Below, one piece after another: positions 1 to 11,423 of a stretch of DNA of 64,000 bases. Each line of letters opens with the position of its first letter. Position 1 is the stretch's first letter. Source of the DNA: Doryteuthis pealeii (taxonomy: Eukaryota > Mollusca > Cephalopoda > Myopsida > Loliginidae); assembly GCA_023376005.1 (NCBI GenBank), contig CM042157.1, positions 65,645,036 through 65,709,035 on the forward strand, read 5' to 3'. Below the pieces are notes generated by a model. The model worked only from the letters and a program-made list of their open reading frames with translations, did not search any database and was not told where the DNA came from. Position numbers and translations under genes: made by a program.

Positions 1-120
1 TCAATAAAGCCTAAGTTATGAAACTACCTCTTGCCTTTGTCTCTTTCCTTTCTCGTTCCTTAAGTTCCATTTCAGCGTACTAGCTCACAAGAACAAAGAA
101 CCAGCTTTATTGAGGACAAG
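1..120 (-). mobile_element. LTR-retrotransposon leader fragment (partial)
   Basis: The pyrimidine-rich stretch (TTGCCTTTGTCTCTTTCC, then CGTTCCTTAA and TTTCAGCG) matches the leader next to the LTR at 14145-14480 and, reversed, the one at 19151-19530. Orientation is taken from the candidate primer-binding site in the 19.2 kb copy. No coding sequence is attached and the fragment continues off the window edge. Confidence 0.4.
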
Positions 121-456
121 ATACCAGTACAAAGGAATTAACTTAGCCCCATGTAGTTAACTGATTTTATTCTTTCCAATAAAAATCCTTTAATTACAAA
201 CAAATTTACATTCGCCTTAATCGGTAATATAACAATTACTATAAATCTTCTGAGTCTAATATCGATTAAGATGCCAATTACGGTGCTATTCGCAGAATTG
301 CGTCCCAGCCTCCTACCTTAAAAAACGCTAGGCGGTGATAGCGGAGAAAACAACCCGCTCTACGAATGAAGTGCTTGCTGAAAAAAAAACAACCAGCTCT
401 TAAGGCGTTTTTCCCGAAATGTTAATGCGATATTTTACCCCCTCCAGTTTTTTTTT

Positions 457-539
457 TCGACAAGTAAATGTAAATATCTTAACCCTCCCCCTCTTTAAAA
501 TATTTTAAGGGGGGCTAAATATTTACATTTACTTGTCGA
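457..539. repeat. Internal palindrome
   Basis: TCGACAAGTAAATGTAAATA at 457 is mirrored by its reverse complement ending TTGTCGA at 539, around a centre rich in CCCTCCCCC and GGGGGG. It could be a small fold-back element nested in the 280-983 element. Confidence 0.6.
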
Positions 540-733
540 TAAAAATATGGCTTACTTTTAATGCCTTCAAACCACACATCTACAACAAAATCTAAAAATC
601 TTCCCCAAAAAATGAAAACACAAAAATATATTTTAAAAAGAATCATCTAAACGTTCCATTCACAAAAAATATGTCAAAAACAAAAAATCTTTAGAAAATT
701 AAACATTATCACCAATTCATTTCAAAAACGTAG

Positions 734-775
734 TTGGCATTAAATGACCCATAAAGGTTGATATGCCGTAAAACA
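734..775 (+). mobile_element. LINE-type 3' tail fragment
   Basis: GGCATTAAATGACCCATAAA followed by GGTTGATATGCCGTAAAAC matches the 3' end of the LINE whose coding tail is preserved at 40211-40545 and the tails of the ~590-bp dispersed repeat. An A-rich tail follows. Confidence 0.5.
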
Positions 776-1102
776 AGAACAAAATAAAAAAAATCAAATC
801 AAACCACTAAAAGAAATAATAATTTGTCGATAAAAAAAATAATCTTTTATTTTATGGTATCGCAATTGTACAACAGGCATCGCTTCAGCTAGGGACTTCA
901 TTCGTAGAATGGGTTGTTTTTTTTTTCAGCTATCACCGCCTCGCGTTTTTCAAGGCCGGGACGCAATTCTGTGAATAGCACCTCCAATTCTAACACGACT
1001 GGTAAGTTGTTTTCTTTGTTTTTTCTAAACATTAGTTTAGTTTGAACACCTAAACTCACATATTCATGCTTCAAAAAAACCTAGTATTTTATTTTTTATT
1101 CT

Positions 1103-1390
1103 TATATAATATATATATATATATATAATATATAATATATATATATATATAATTTAATATACCAAGCGTGTTGGTAGATCCTTGCGGAGAGAAAAAAACC
1201 AGCAGAAAGTTTGATTGTAAAAATATACTACCAAACATCAACCAGGAAGAAAAACATTTTTGAAAAAAAAGAAAAGACCAAGATATTCGTACCAACAAAA
1301 AATAATCTATTGGTACAGTATTTGGCCAAAAGAAAAAACAATTTATATGTATATATATATGTATATAAGATATATATATATATATTCATA
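1103..1390. repeat. (AT)n microsatellites
   Basis: Two AT-dinucleotide tracts (about 1103-1155 and 1345-1390) flank about 190 bp of AT-rich unique sequence. No gene is seen. Confidence 0.8.
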
Positions 1391-1450
1391 TAACCGCTAG
1401 GAGAAAGCCAAATGTAAAAAGTGCTCGATACCTAAGTAGAGCCAATAATA

Positions 1451-1607
1451 AAGATAATCTAATGAGTCAGACGAACCTACTATTAGTTTCGCATAAAGCT
1501 CTTCAGGGCTAAAATCTGACTCAGATTTAAAATATGAGTCAGATTTTAGCCCTGAAGAGCTTTATGCGAAACTAATAGTAGGTTCGTCTGACTCATTAGA
1601 TTATCTT
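1451..1607. repeat. Perfect palindrome with 73-bp arms
   Basis: Arm 1451-1523 and arm 1535-1607 are exact reverse complements by eye, separated by 11 bp (GATTTAAAATA). The arms begin AAGATAATCTAATGAGTCAG. Exact arms mean a recent element or active correction. It would fold as one long hairpin in single-stranded DNA or RNA. (AT)n follows closely. Confidence 0.85.
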
Positions 1608-1841
1608 TATATATTATATATATATATATATAATATATATATATATATGAGAAATATGAGGAGATTAATCCGACAGTATGTGAGAAAAGTTAGACAAAAC
1701 ACGGGATGTTTTCAGAAAGAAAATGTTCACCACTGAAGCAAGAACTCTATTCCTAACAGACCGAAACGTTGCATCGTTGACATCACTACCTACAATAAAC
1801 ATCCAGTTTCTACAACATCCCGTGTTTGTCTACCTTTCTCC

Positions 1842-1886
<45 letters not shown>

Positions 1887-2022
1887 TTGAGATTATTTTG
1901 GTATCTGTTTTATGGGAAGTACATATATCAGGTTTCGGCATTAGTGTGAAGCATTAATGTCATATATTATAATAATATAGTTATAATAATATATTAATAT
2001 GTGAATAAATATCAGAAAAAAA

Positions 2023-2066
<44 letters not shown>
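1603..2066. repeat. (AT)n tracts with short dispersed-repeat pieces
   Basis: AT microsatellites at about 1605-1650, 1840-1888 and 2024-2066. Between them are sequences such as CCGAAACGTTGCATCGTTGA (around 1761), which look like degraded interspersed repeats. No coding sequence. Confidence 0.6.
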
Positions 2067-2069
<3 letters not shown>

Positions 2070-2311
2070 TCATCCACAGACATGTGTTTCGACCTTTACG
2101 TCTCATCAGTGCGGCTCGACTTTTTTAACAGCTACCTCTAGCCAGGAGTGAAACCCGAAAGAATTTTCGTCTGCCAAGTTCCTTATCCTTACGGTCGTCA
2201 GCGACTGTCTGTCCGGGGGGAACAATTAATTCATACATACTTACAGGATATATGTTTTTACAATCACCGGAGAACTCAAGTCTGTAAACAACAGGCGAGT
2301 ATATATATATG

Positions 2312-2316
2312 GTGTG

Positions 2317-2361
<45 letters not shown>
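2312..2361. repeat. (GT)n microsatellite
   Basis: About 50 bp of GT dinucleotides with one early interruption. Confidence 0.95.
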
Positions 2362-2364
<3 letters not shown>

Positions 2365-2533
2365 TAAATTTATATCTGCACCAAGGTATCCATTTATTCA
2401 TTCATGTGTTTTAGTATTTTTTGACTCACCTTGTATTCTGAAAAAAAATATTTTCCAATCATTTCCATTTCTCTCTTGGCCCAAAATTAATGAATGGAAC
2501 TTTTTTTGTTGTTTTTTTTTTTTTTTCAGAATA

Positions 2534-2584
2534 CAAGGTGTATCAAAAAGTACAAAAATTTCTATACTTTTTTGACACACCTTG
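2534..2584. mobile_element. Tiny palindromic MITE-like element
   Basis: CAAGGTGTATCAAAAAGTA is mirrored by a near-reverse complement ending GACACACCTTG, with TA on each side. A further CACCTTGTATTCTG stands at 2429. The TA flanks and end sequence are in keeping with a mariner-type MITE reduced to its inverted repeats. Confidence 0.5.

Positions 2585-2585
<1 letters not shown>

Positions 2586-2652
<67 letters not shown>
2586..2652. repeat. Compound (TA)n(GT)n microsatellite
   Basis: TA repeats pass directly into a GT run ending at about 2652. Confidence 0.95.
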
Positions 2653-2655
<3 letters not shown>

Positions 2656-3681
2656 AAATGCATAAAAAAACGTATTTGTGAAAATTTACAGATTTACGGC
2701 CATTAGACATTATATTTTTAGCTCATGTAAGTAAATCGTGAAAGTCAAACTTACTTAGCCTCTGTCTTTGCATTTACTTTTTAAACCGTAAAACTAATAT
2801 ATATACTATATACTATATACTAAATACTATATACTATATACTATATACTAAATCTTGTTATCTGCAAGAGCCGGAATAGTGAGAAGGAAATGCAGCAATT
2901 TTACAAGTCATTATCTATTATTATACTGAAGCTGAGATAATCAATGATTGTTTGCTAAAGGCTTTTTTCCTATTTAGTTTAATGACACAAAATGCATCCT
3001 AAAAGATTCCTTACTTTTGGGATTAAGTAATTTTTTTTTAATATTCCATTTTATTTGGTTCTAATTAGTCGTAATTTGCAATTAAGTAAAAAAAAATCAC
3101 CGTCTCTTAAATCCCATTTTGCCTGTCACTTTCCCCTCTCTATATATATCTTGATTAACTACTCTTTATATATGTTAGTTTATTCTGTGTGTGTAAAGAG
3201 AAAGAGATTGGAGAGTGTGAACGGTAGATTGAACTTTATTCGTATGTTAATTTTCAGCAGCTAACGGCTGGCTAATCTATAAGTTGGGTCAGTTTAGCAA
3301 AATGTTTTTAATGTTTTCTTTTCTTTCTTTTTTATCCGGTCGTATTTATTTTTTTAAATTTAATTCGTTTTGCAACTTTCTTCCTGTTCACAATCATCTA
3401 CCAAGATCTCAATAAGTGAACCAACGAATCAAATTTTTTCTAGTACATGTATATATTCATTTTTTTTTTTTTTCAAAAACACAATTTCGTTTCCTCACAA
3501 TGCACTTATTTAAACGCTTCTCCATTAATCACGTGGGTTGAGTATTATACACCGAAAATTTCAGATCAAATTTCAGGTAATGACGGTGCCAGGATTCGGA
3601 CTTATTGATTTAACCTTTAAAAACAAAAAAGAAGAAAAGGAAAAAAAAATTAAAAAATCAGATGTACTACGCTTGCGAACA
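2653..3681. other. AT-rich interval, nothing assigned
   Basis: It holds a short run of TATACTATATAC repeats (about 2798-2853) and poly-T tracts. I see no gene, RNA or complete element. Confidence 0.6.
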
Positions 3682-4206
3682 TCTTATTTTAATGGAGACT
3701 CTGTCTCTGTCTGTCTGTCTGTAACCGAACATAGGTCACTGCTTACGTCACAATGCCCTCAGGAATTGCGTAAGTTTATCAATGAGCATTTAATGTATAA
3801 TCAAAATCAATAATACATAGAATATAACGATGATCTCTATGAAAATCTGAGTTAGATTTGCCTCAAAACAGCCTATGCGTTTAAAATACTGTAATATGTC
3901 TTATATATCACTAAGAAATAAAGGTTTACATAATGTGAGGTTAATTTGCATACTGGTCTTAACAAAACCGGGTTTTAATAAATAATTACTTGGTGTAATT
4001 GATCTCTAATATTATTGTTTTATTCTCTAACGTATTAAAATCAATACTGTGAATGATTTTATATAGAAACCAATTAGAATATAATCAAAATAAGCGTAAC
4101 CTTTTTGTATGCGTTCTTATTTAATTTCGTTAGTCTTTCTAATTTGATATATTTCATTGCATTAAAACTGAAATACTTACACCGGGTGGGTGCATATTCT
4201 TGTTAG
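3682..4206 (+). mobile_element. Helitron-like element, TCTTATT family, diverged copy
   Basis: The 5' end TCTTATTTTAATGGAGACTC follows an A. The body shares CTGTCTGTAACCGAA and CGTCACAATG with the copies at 21872, 25175 and 36502. The 3' end has a decayed hairpin (CACCGGGTGGGTGC) and then TTAG|T where better copies have CTAG|T. Non-autonomous; no Rep/helicase. Confidence 0.6.
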
Positions 4207-4527
4207 TCCGGGTATAATCTGAGATGTCCCCGTTAAGTAAGTTCTGCTGGCACTTTAACCGACATGGACGTCCAGCGGGGTGGGTTTGGGGTGGTGTTTG
4301 TCAGAGACTGGGGAATTCATTCACTGATTCCCACGTGGCTTGTAAGAAATAGTGTGACGTCATTTTGGCAGGCAAGTACTTAACGTTTAAACTACGCATT
4401 GCTTTCATAGTCCTCAACACAGGGTGTTTGTATAAAAAAAAAGTACTTGAAGTCATTTCTTATAGTTTAGTGTTTTCTTTTGGGTTGGAACTTGGTTTTC
4501 TGATTTTTATGAGAATTAACTGTTTGC
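4207..4527. other. Unassigned interval with a short repeat
   Basis: The part around 4450-4515 (TAGTTTAGTGTTTTCTTTTG, then TTTTTATGAGAA) recurs near 11896-11960, so it is an unclassified dispersed repeat. No gene seen. Confidence 0.4.
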
Positions 4528-5218
4528 TAAAAGAAAGAAAGGCAGAAAGACAGACAGGCAGACAGAGAATGAATGAATGAAAGACGAAAAAGAAAAGAAA
4601 GAAAGAAAGAAAGAAGAAAGAAAGAAAGAAAGAAGAAGAAATAATGTCGACAAAAGAAAAAAAGAAGGAAAGGCAAAATATGTTTGGAAAAAAAAGAAAG
4701 AAAGAAAGAATAATGAGAGTGACAAAAGAAAGAAAGAAAGAAAACAAGAAAAACAAAAAAAGAAAGACAAAGATGAAAGAAAGAAAGAACGAAAGAAAGA
4801 AAGAAATGCAAAAAATAATGTCGACAAAAAGAAAGAAAGAAGGAAAGACAAAATGTTTGAAAAAAAAAGAAAGAAAGAAAGAACAATGAGAGTGCAAAAG
4901 AAAGGAAGAAAGAAAAAACAAGAAAAACAAAAAAAGAAAGAAAAAATGAAAGAAAGAAGAAAGAACGAAAGAAAGAAAGAAATGCAAAAAATAATGTCGA
5001 CAAAAGAAAGAAAGAAGGAAAGACAAAATATGTGTGCTAAAAAAAGAAAGAAAGAAAGAAAAAAAAGGATAATGGCAAAAGGGAGGAAGAAAGAAAGACG
5101 AGAAAAATGAATAACAAAAAAGAAAGAAAGAAAAAGAAAGGAATGAAGAAAGAAAAATGAAGGAAAGACAAAAGTAGTTTGTAAAAGCAAGAAGAAAAAA
5201 AATAAAGAGAAAGAAAGA
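4528..5218. repeat. Polypurine (GAAA)n array with ~175-bp higher-order period
   Basis: Nearly all purine on the + strand, built from GAAAGAAAGAAA. A marker ATAATGTCGACAAA recurs at about 4641, 4815 and 4991, giving a ~175-bp unit repeated about three times. The long reading frames on both strands (Lys/Glu-rich or Phe/Ser/Leu-rich) are by-products of the repeat. Confidence 0.9.
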
Positions 5219-5229
5219 ATATATATATA

Positions 5230-7883
5230 TCTAATATATAAAACAGAGATTTTGGTATGTACGTGTCGACGTATAACAGAAAAAACGGGAGGTCACTCAG
5301 ATTCAAAATCTTGCATACACATTGATATCGTTCTAACTAAGAAAAATTCCAAATTTGGTTATTGATTTTTACTGATTAAGGGATTTAATCGATTAATTAA
5401 TCCAAAGTCACCCAATTTGCGGAACTGTCCGTATATCAGCCCCTCCTGATAATAAAATATTGTCTCTGCCTGCTTATTGTTAAAGCGATAACAGCAGCGA
5501 AGTTTTGATTTTAATGAATTAATTTTGCAGTCTAAGCCGTTCAGCTCCGAATTTATGGCCTATTTATGGTCCAGTCTTTAATAATTTTTATATCGTTAGA
5601 AAGATAAGAAAATACTCTTTCAAAATATGTAATTTGTGTGAGTTTTTATTAATTGAATCATTTTTTACAGCGAGTTAAAAAATTAAAAAATGGCTTCGGA
5701 TAGCCACGCTGCCTATGATTATTGCGATACAAGCAGTGCAGTCTAACAGTCAGATCGGAATCTCTTACCTATTTAGGATTTTAATCTTTAAAATATTTAT
5801 ATCTTTAGTAATAAGATGAAATAGTCTTTCTGAATATGTAATTTGTATGTGTTTTATAGATTAATTTTTTTTTACAGCGAGTAAAAAAAAAAAAAAAATA
5901 CTACGTATAGGCGATAATACGAATAAGGCAGTTCGGAATCTCTTAGTCTTTCTGAATATGTAATTTGTATGTGTTTTTATAGATTAAATTATTTTTTACA
6001 GCGAGTTTGTCCATATTCTTAAATTGTACAGTACACTCATTTTAATTTTAATTTTTGTAATGCATAAAATTGTAGAAATCAAAATGTACGCTTTACGGTT
6101 ACATTATTAAAAAATATTTAATCGTAAATAACAGTATCATGAAAATCAGTTTACGTCGTAAGTACGGTTACATATTTGTATAAATTAAACTAAGATTTTC
6201 ATTCGAATAAAATGACTTTTAATTCTTTAATTTATTTATTAATTTTTATTGTTAGAGTTTTAAAGGGTTAAAAATAACAATAAGATTGACGAATTTCCTT
6301 AGAAACTGTTTTTCTTTTGGTTCGTTAACTAATTATTTTCTCAAACCACGATAAAAAAAAAAAAAAAACAAAGGTTACTAATACGGACAAAATCCGGTGT
6401 TTTATCTTTAGTCGAAGGCCCGACTGGAGATAAGTAGTCAATTATTTGTAAGACGAAATTTATTTCAAGTTTATCCGACAATATCCAGTTATTGGAACAT
6501 TTCAAAAATTTTTATATGTAAGTACGAAAAATTGTAAGCGCTTTGTTTATCAAAATGACATGATTCGTTAGTAAATTACCCGAAAAGTTGATAAAACAAA
6601 ACAACTAACAACCAACATTTAAATTATTATTCAAAATACAATTTAAAATATTCCTCAGAATTTGCCTTACAAATTAAATTTTAAGTTTTATGATTTTACT
6701 CTTTATTGTGAAGTCAATAAACATCGCTGAGTTTATAGTGCAACTTTTCAGTTCTGAAAAATTGGCATGTTTAAATAGAGATTTCATAGGTGACATTTGA
6801 ACTTTTATGAAAATTGATGTTTTGTAATTAATACAAATTTTGTAATAAAACTTAATTTTAACTAGGGGGGTAGGGTTAGGGGTTGGGTTAGTTTAATGGG
6901 AAAATAAATAAATAATTTGGGTTCCGTTCAAGCGGTTCCGATATGGGGGATCAATTTACTATAAACTTATACGAGGAAATGAGCACCCGTGAATACTCAA
7001 ATAATAAAGAACTTTTAAGAATTTTTTTTTCAATCTGATAGATTGGTGTGTAATCGATAATAATCAACTGAAGGAAAAAAAATAGATGGGGGGGGGGAGT
7101 CCAGATAATCAGGTCCACCAAAACGTTTTTAAACAATGTTTTTAAAATACTAGGTACCACCAATTTTACCCTGTGAAATTTACCCCCCCCCCCCTATATT
7201 TAACACTATGAAACTTGCAGAAAAATTAATATTTTCTTGAAAAATTTTTTCCATTTGAAAGAAAAAACATTAAATAAACTCCTGATGATTTTTTAACTTT
7301 TTTTCAGCTTACGGAAATAATGAAAATTATGATTGAAAAACAACGTTTTCATTTTTGCACTGTTAAATCAACTGAAAATTAACGTAGCTAAAAACAAGTT
7401 ACGATAAGAGTTTTTTTTAAATTCTATGAAAAATCAATTAATTATAAATAATAACAAAATATTTCCGTTTTATTCAAGATGGCCTAAACTGATCAATTGG
7501 TGGTCCCTATAATACTATCTTAGGTTTTAGCAAAAATAGATATTGCAATACGAAGAATTTAAATTTTCGATTCTCAGCTTCTTTTTAAACTCAACATGCA
7601 ATTAAGAACTAAATGTGAATTGTTGTCATGTACAAAAAATTTAAAACAATAACAAACAAATATACAAACGAATACTTTCAATTTGTTGTATAATAATATG
7701 AAATAATTTTAAACTATAAAACAGAAAATACAAATCCTGAAATATACAAATTCTCAATGATTTTAGTTTCAAGAATTATTTTCCTCTTACCCCCTCTCTA
7801 ACTACTGTCTTCCACTTTCTCTCTCACTCCCTGGTGATCCAAATTTCATTTTAGTCCGGTCATGGACCGGGTACTTTAGCTAG
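5230..7883 (+). mobile_element. Complete non-autonomous Helitron (2.65 kb)
   Basis: The left end is A|TCTAATATATAAAACAGAG. The right end has a hairpin CCGGTC-ATG-GACCGG, then GTACTTTAGCTAG|T. A TC start, a CTRR end, a hairpin about 10 bp from the 3' terminus, insertion between A and T and no target duplication are the diagnostic Helitron features. It sits in an AT microsatellite. No open frame for a Rep/helicase protein survives, so it would need another element's protein. Inside, near 6865-6910, a GGGTTAGGGG tract and GTTAGTTTAATGGGAAAATA match, reversed, the telomere-like block at 23.8 kb. Confidence 0.8.
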
Positions 7884-8160
7884 TATATATATATATGGAT
7901 GATATGAAGTGTTTCCTTGATGGATTCAACCAAAATTGAGAGCTCAAACGTGCACATAAAGATTTGCCTATATATTTTTACATATACGGAGTATTATAAA
8001 TAAATGAATAAATGGATACCTTGGTGCAGATATGTATTTATTTCTGTATTTCTGCACCTGCTTAGTAAAGATCAGACTGAGGAACCAAAGAAATGCTGAA
8101 ATAAAATAAACCAAGGTATCCATTTATTCATCAATATATATATATATTTATTTACCACGT
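7884..8160. repeat. Dispersed inverted sequence pair
   Basis: AATGGATACCTTGGTGCAGA (about 8010) is mirrored by CCAAGGTATCCATTTATTC (about 8111), and the same motif occurs at 2385. Probably the arms of a small fold-back repeat. No gene. Confidence 0.45.
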
Positions 8161-8398
8161 ACCCCACGTGTACGGGTTAGGCACAAGGCCCTATTAATGT
8201 GGGACCACCCACAAACCGAAGTTCATGTGCGGCGAGTACAAAAAATGCGTTAATCCCGGGGCGCCTCAGGTGCTGGGCAATAAACCCATTCCTCTCCTTT
8301 AAATCGAGGGGGCAGGTGTTGCCTGGGGATGCCCCCCTGGGGTCAACGATGTAACTTAGGTGGTCCAGGACCGAAGCTACCGGACCCTTTTAATTTAA
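8161..8398. other. GC-richer block of unknown nature
   Basis: About 240 bp with CCCCACGTGTACGGGTTAGG, CCCGGGGCGCCTCAGG and GGGGATGCCCCCCTGGGG stands out from the AT-rich surroundings. No convincing coding frame in any direction and no other copy noticed here. It could be a repeat fragment. Confidence 0.3.
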
Positions 8399-8405
8399 CA
8401 TATAT

Positions 8406-8442
<37 letters not shown>
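8399..8442. repeat. (AT)n microsatellite
   Basis: About 44 bp of nearly pure AT dinucleotides directly before the Helitron end at 8459. Confidence 0.9.
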
Positions 8443-8446
<4 letters not shown>

Positions 8447-8458
8447 CCATTATATATA

Positions 8459-9044
8459 CTAGCAAGTATTTCAGTTTTAATATAATAAAATATCATATTA
8501 AGTTAGAAAGGCTAATGAAACTAAATAAGAATGCAGATAAAAAGATTTGGAACAGAGGGGGTATAATCGAAAAATAGAACAACTTTGAAACTAACTCTTC
8601 CATCATTTTCCATTACTCCCGTCTTTCATTGGTAAATTTTCCTTATTTAACTATTTAGTTATGATAGAAATTACAGTTATTTCTTCTTGTTAATGAATTT
8701 TTTTCAAGATATTCAATAAGAAAAAATAACCAAACAATTTGAAATCAATAATACTAAGCATATATTTATTAAAATCAAATTTTTAAAATCAATATGCAAA
8801 TTAGCCTTCCCATTCATACTGTAAACCGCTCTTTTGTTGTATATTTAAATACAATTGCATGTTATTAGTATGTAGATATGGTCAACAGTCTTAATGATGT
8901 AAAACAATTTTATTAATAATCGAGGTTTAAATAAAAAATAAAATCATGGAGAATGTGTTATAAATAACAAAAGGAATTGTGATTTGTATAGTAATATAGT
9001 TTCGGTTACAGACAGAAAAACACACAATCTCCATTATAATAAGA
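8459..9044 (-). mobile_element. Helitron-like element, TCTTATT family, lacking the 3' hairpin
   Basis: Read on the minus strand it starts TCTTATTATAATGGAGATTG (5' end at 9044) and ends GAAATACTTGCTAG (8459), flanked by A and T. Compared with the copy at 36502-37141, the GC-rich hairpin before CTAG is missing. The body is otherwise alike. No coding sequence. Confidence 0.75.
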
Positions 9045-9092
9045 TATGATACTATTATATATATAATAACATCTATACATCTATAACTGTAT

Positions 9093-10740
9093 GCAACCCA
9101 AAACGAAGTGACAGAAAACGCCCTAAGTGCCATCTCTGATCTGCCTGCAATGGAAGAGCTGGGCACAGTACCAACGGTGGAAGAGCTCAGCAAAGCCATC
9201 GACCGCCTTGCTGATAGAAAAGCGGGAAAGCAGCACTGTTAACTATTACACGAACTGCTCTGCATCTGCTGGGAACAAGGATGCATCCCTCAGGATGTGC
9301 GGGATGCTACCATCGTCACCCTTACAAGAACAAAGGAGATCGGAGCGACTGCAACAATTACCGGGACATTTCACTCCTCAGCATAGTTGGAAAAGTTTTT
9401 GCTCGTGTTACACTGGCGCGTCTGCAGATTCTTGCATCTCGCATCTATCCGGAGTTACAGTGTGACTTCCGAGCAAACTGGTTAACTGTGGACATGATCT
9501 ACGCCAGCAGCAGAAAAAGTGCCAGTAGTGCAGATACCACTATATATCGCCTTCATAAACCCAACGAAGGCATTCGATCTAGTCAGCCGAAGCGGACATG
9601 TTAAACTGCTACAGAAGATAGGCTGCCCGCCCAGACTTCTTGGAATCATTAGCTCCTTCCACAGGCATTTCCAGTCAGTAGTGGAGTGAAGCGGGGCTGT
9701 GACGTTGCACCTACGCTGTTCGGGATATTTTTCTCCTTGCTCCTCCAGTACGCCTTCAAAGACAGCAGCGAGGGAGTCTACATACACACCAGAGCTGACG
9801 GCAAGTTGCTCAACATCCCTCGCCTTAGAGCTAACACCAAAGTCACGAAGGTCCTCATTCGGGAAATGCTATTGGCCGATGACGCAGCCTTAACTTCATA
9901 CACTGAGCACGGACTGCAACAGCTTGTCGGTCGACTCATACAGGCTTGCAAGGAGTTCGGACTTACCATAAGTCTAAATAAGACAAAAGTCATGGTACAA
10001 TGTGTAGACACCCCTCCAAACATTGTCATCAATGGGCACAACCTGGAAGCAGTGGGGAGATTCAAATACCTTGGGTCCACCAATGCCAATTCAGTTTCCA
10101 CTGACAGTGAAGTCAACAGCAGAATCGTGAGGGCGGCCGCAGTCATGGCCAAACTGAGCCAGAGAGTCTGGGACAATGCCAGCCTTACTAAGAGAACCAG
10201 ACTGCGCGTCTACAAAGCGTACGTTCTCAGTACTCTCCTATACAGTAGCGAAACGTGGATCACATACTCCTGCCACGTGAGGAAACAAGACAATTTCCAC
10301 CTCAGATGCAAACGCCACATTCTACGCATACGCTGACAGGGCAAAGTGCCCAACAAAGACGTGCTAGAACGAGCAAACATGAACAGCTTGGCTTGGTCAC
10401 GGCAGGAGGATGGACAAAGGTCGCATCCCCAAAGATTAGTAGAAGGCACCCGACCGGTAGGGAAAGCACGCCCGCGCTTTAAAGATGTACGCAAAAGGGA
10501 CTTGATGACATGCCACATCAAGGCCAATAAATGGGAGGCTTGTGCAGAAGACCGTATGAATCCTCGTCAAACAAGGAACAAAAAGGAGTAAAAAAGAGAA
10601 GAAAGCAACCGCCACAGAAAAGAGAGCCATAAGGAAGGAGAGACAAGAGCATCTCCAGCAAGCATCACCGTTTGTTTGCAGTCATTGTACCAGAGATTGC
10701 CGTTCAAAAATTGGTCTGTTAGCCACTCGCACAGTTGCAG
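9093..10740 (+). pseudogene. Non-LTR retrotransposon reverse transcriptase, 5'-truncated and broken
   Basis: The reverse transcriptase region of a LINE. The linker before the polymerase starts at about 9093 (SEDALNALP-like), continues with KNKGDRSDCNNYRDISLLS (from about 9328), KAFDLVSRSG (about 9565), and VAPTLFGIFFSLLLQYAF near 9705-9758. The catalytic box reads LADDAAL (about 9868-9888). Next come ETWITYSC, KVPNKDVLERAN, and a degraded C-terminal zinc knuckle CSHCTRDCRSKIGLL near 10675-10720. It is dead: frameshifts near 9240, 9590 and 9690, the first palm-domain aspartate read as Asn (FINPTKAFD), and TGA at 10334 where the family has Trp. No endonuclease domain remains. Known LINE biology supports the role; no activity is expected. 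Confidence 0.9.
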
Positions 10741-11171
10741 ATTAAAAAAAGTGGACACTACGCCATCGTCTTTAGTAGACGGAAGGATACCAACAACAAC
10801 ACTTATAAAAGGCAGTTGTGTGTATGTGTATGTCCGGAGGAAACTTCGAAAATAAACACAATTAACGACTAAGTAAATATATGTACACATTAAATATCAT
10901 CAGGGCTTGGTTTTTTAGCAAAATTAATGAAGATTTTAGCTATATTTGGGAAGATATTTAAGAATTCAAATTTGAAAAGTAACAGAAGGGTAAGTCATTT
11001 GCATGTTATCTTGTTTTGTTTTTGTTTTTTGTTGTTGTTTTTTCTCGCTTCGAAATATTGATTGATTGAATTAATTCCATCAATCATTATATATATATAT
11101 ATATAAATCAATCATATATATATATATATATATAAAGCACATATTCTCCCAAATATATATATATATATATA

Positions 11172-11344
11172 GCGTATGTGTAGCACAGGGATCTGTGCGG
11201 TAAAGTAAGGAGCTGATGTTAGGTGTGGCGCTCCACCTCAGACGCCAAAAACAATCTCCTTGGTCTAGTACTATTGAAAAGGGGATAGACTCCCTCGCTG
11301 ACTGGCTGATACCGACTTTAGGCCGCCCCGACGACTTTACTTTT

Positions 11345-11345
<1 letters not shown>
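11172..11345 (+). mobile_element. tRNA-derived SINE, family A, head missing
   Basis: Matches the body of the full copy at 22730: GGATCTGTGCGGTAAAGTAA, CACCTCAGACGCC, CAATCTCCTTGGTCTAG, GGGGATAGACTCCCTCGCTG. The tRNA-like promoter half is absent. It runs into (AT)n. Confidence 0.75.

Positions 11346-11346
<1 letters not shown>

Positions 11347-11420
<74 letters not shown>
11347..11420. repeat. (AT)n microsatellite
   Basis: About 74 bp of nearly pure AT dinucleotides, the longest in the window. Confidence 0.95.

Positions 11421-11423
<3 letters not shown>

Larger units (their letters stand above)
280..983. mobile_element. Non-autonomous element with long terminal inverted repeats
   Basis: About 100 bp at the left (from GGTGCTATTCGCAGAATTGC, 282) returns as its reverse complement at the right (ending at 982). 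Both arms share GCGTCCC, AGGCGGTGATAGC and a stretch reading CTACGAATGAAGT. CCAATT flanks both sides (274-279 and 984-989), a possible target duplication. There is no coding potential. A second palindrome (457-539) sits inside. Confidence 0.6.

Noticed and set aside
4460..5190. Long frames on both strands (Lys/Glu or Phe/Ser/Leu)
   Set aside because: Produced by the polypurine GAAA array; present in several frames and on both strands at once.
8161..8398. GC-rich block as a coding exon or CpG island
   Set aside because: No frame reads through with family-like sequence, and it is too short and isolated to call a promoter island.
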